Part shown: positions 5,503 through 5,550 of the stretch, piece after piece
How positions within the stretch are numbered: the stretch's first letter is position 1
How the letters are laid out: each line of letters begins with the position of its first letter
Origin: Methylophilaceae bacterium
Lineage (GTDB): Bacteria > Pseudomonadota > Gammaproteobacteria > Burkholderiales > Methylophilaceae
DNA length: 5,550 bases
Direction: 5' to 3'
NCBI GenBank assembly: GCA_009926525.1
Contig: RFOR01000047.1
Span: forward strand, 1 to 5,550
Program-made: the position numbers and the translations under genes
The notes under the pieces: model-generated
Databases searched by the model: none
The model's input: the letters and a program-made list of their open reading frames with translations, nothing else
What the model was told of the DNA's origin: nothing

Positions 5503-5550
5503 CAAGCGATGCTTGGACGGGGAGAACTGGCTTAGTCCATCAGGCTGTTT
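5259..5550 (+). pseudogene. Detached NAD(P)-binding half of the frameshifted reductase (runs off window)
   Basis: Read from 5259 in the frame one base behind the upstream half, 97 codons stay open to the window end and encode the missing half of the reductase. With one repeat copy removed they continue as residues 193-289: PFGSFYLREDSDKP, then IIFVAGGTGFAPIKG with the pyridine-nucleotide motif GGTGFAP at 212-218, the EMVLYWGAKTLEDLYMP block (234-250), and a segment up to GLVHQAV. Family members are about 340 residues, so some 50 more should lie beyond the window. No further stop or frame change is visible, and codon use matches the upstream half, which indicates a very recent lesion or a sequence error. 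No ribosome binding site is evident for independent translation of this part. Confidence 0.85.

Overview
The window is a chromosomal housekeeping segment, most likely from a betaproteobacterium of moderate GC content (mid-forties percent by eye). The evidence is protein character: an AccB opening [20 protein letters not shown], an AroQ with the HLSN...[15 protein letters not shown] block, a DsbD of about 614 residues, and a CDP-6-deoxy-glucoseen-reductase-like flavoprotein. From general knowledge, the order tlpA-aroQ-accB-accC is common in that class. Genus cannot be decided from the sequence.

Minus strand, 4193 down to 1: cutA, dsbD, tlpA-like thioredoxin, aroQ, accB and the first 116 codons of accC. 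cutA, dsbD and tlpA are tightly packed (gap of 13 nt, then an overlap of 25 nt) and look co-translated. dsbD and tlpA form a periplasmic thiol-reducing pair: DsbD carries electrons across the inner membrane and the anchored TlpA-like protein is a plausible client. aroQ follows a 107-nt leader that holds a candidate promoter, phased A/T tracts and a hairpin over its only Shine-Dalgarno-like sequence. accB and accC encode the biotin carrier and biotin carboxylase of acetyl-CoA carboxylase; the accB stop abuts the accC ribosome binding site.

Plus strand, 4235 to 5550: fxsA (small membrane protein) and then a 2Fe-2S/FAD/NAD(P)H oxidoreductase that runs off the window. The reductase is interrupted by an exact 17-bp tandem duplication (5241-5275), which throws the NAD-binding half out of frame. 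The downstream frame is otherwise open and well conserved to the window end, so the lesion is recent, reversible, or an assembly or sequencing artefact.

I found no CRISPR array, tRNA, rRNA, insertion sequence or phage gene, and no evidence of a new multi-gene system. The observations most worth checking are the 17-bp duplication, the aroQ leader structure, the accB leader hairpin, and the two-cysteine DsbD tail encoded by the tlpA start region. No gene-free stretch exceeds about 110 bases.
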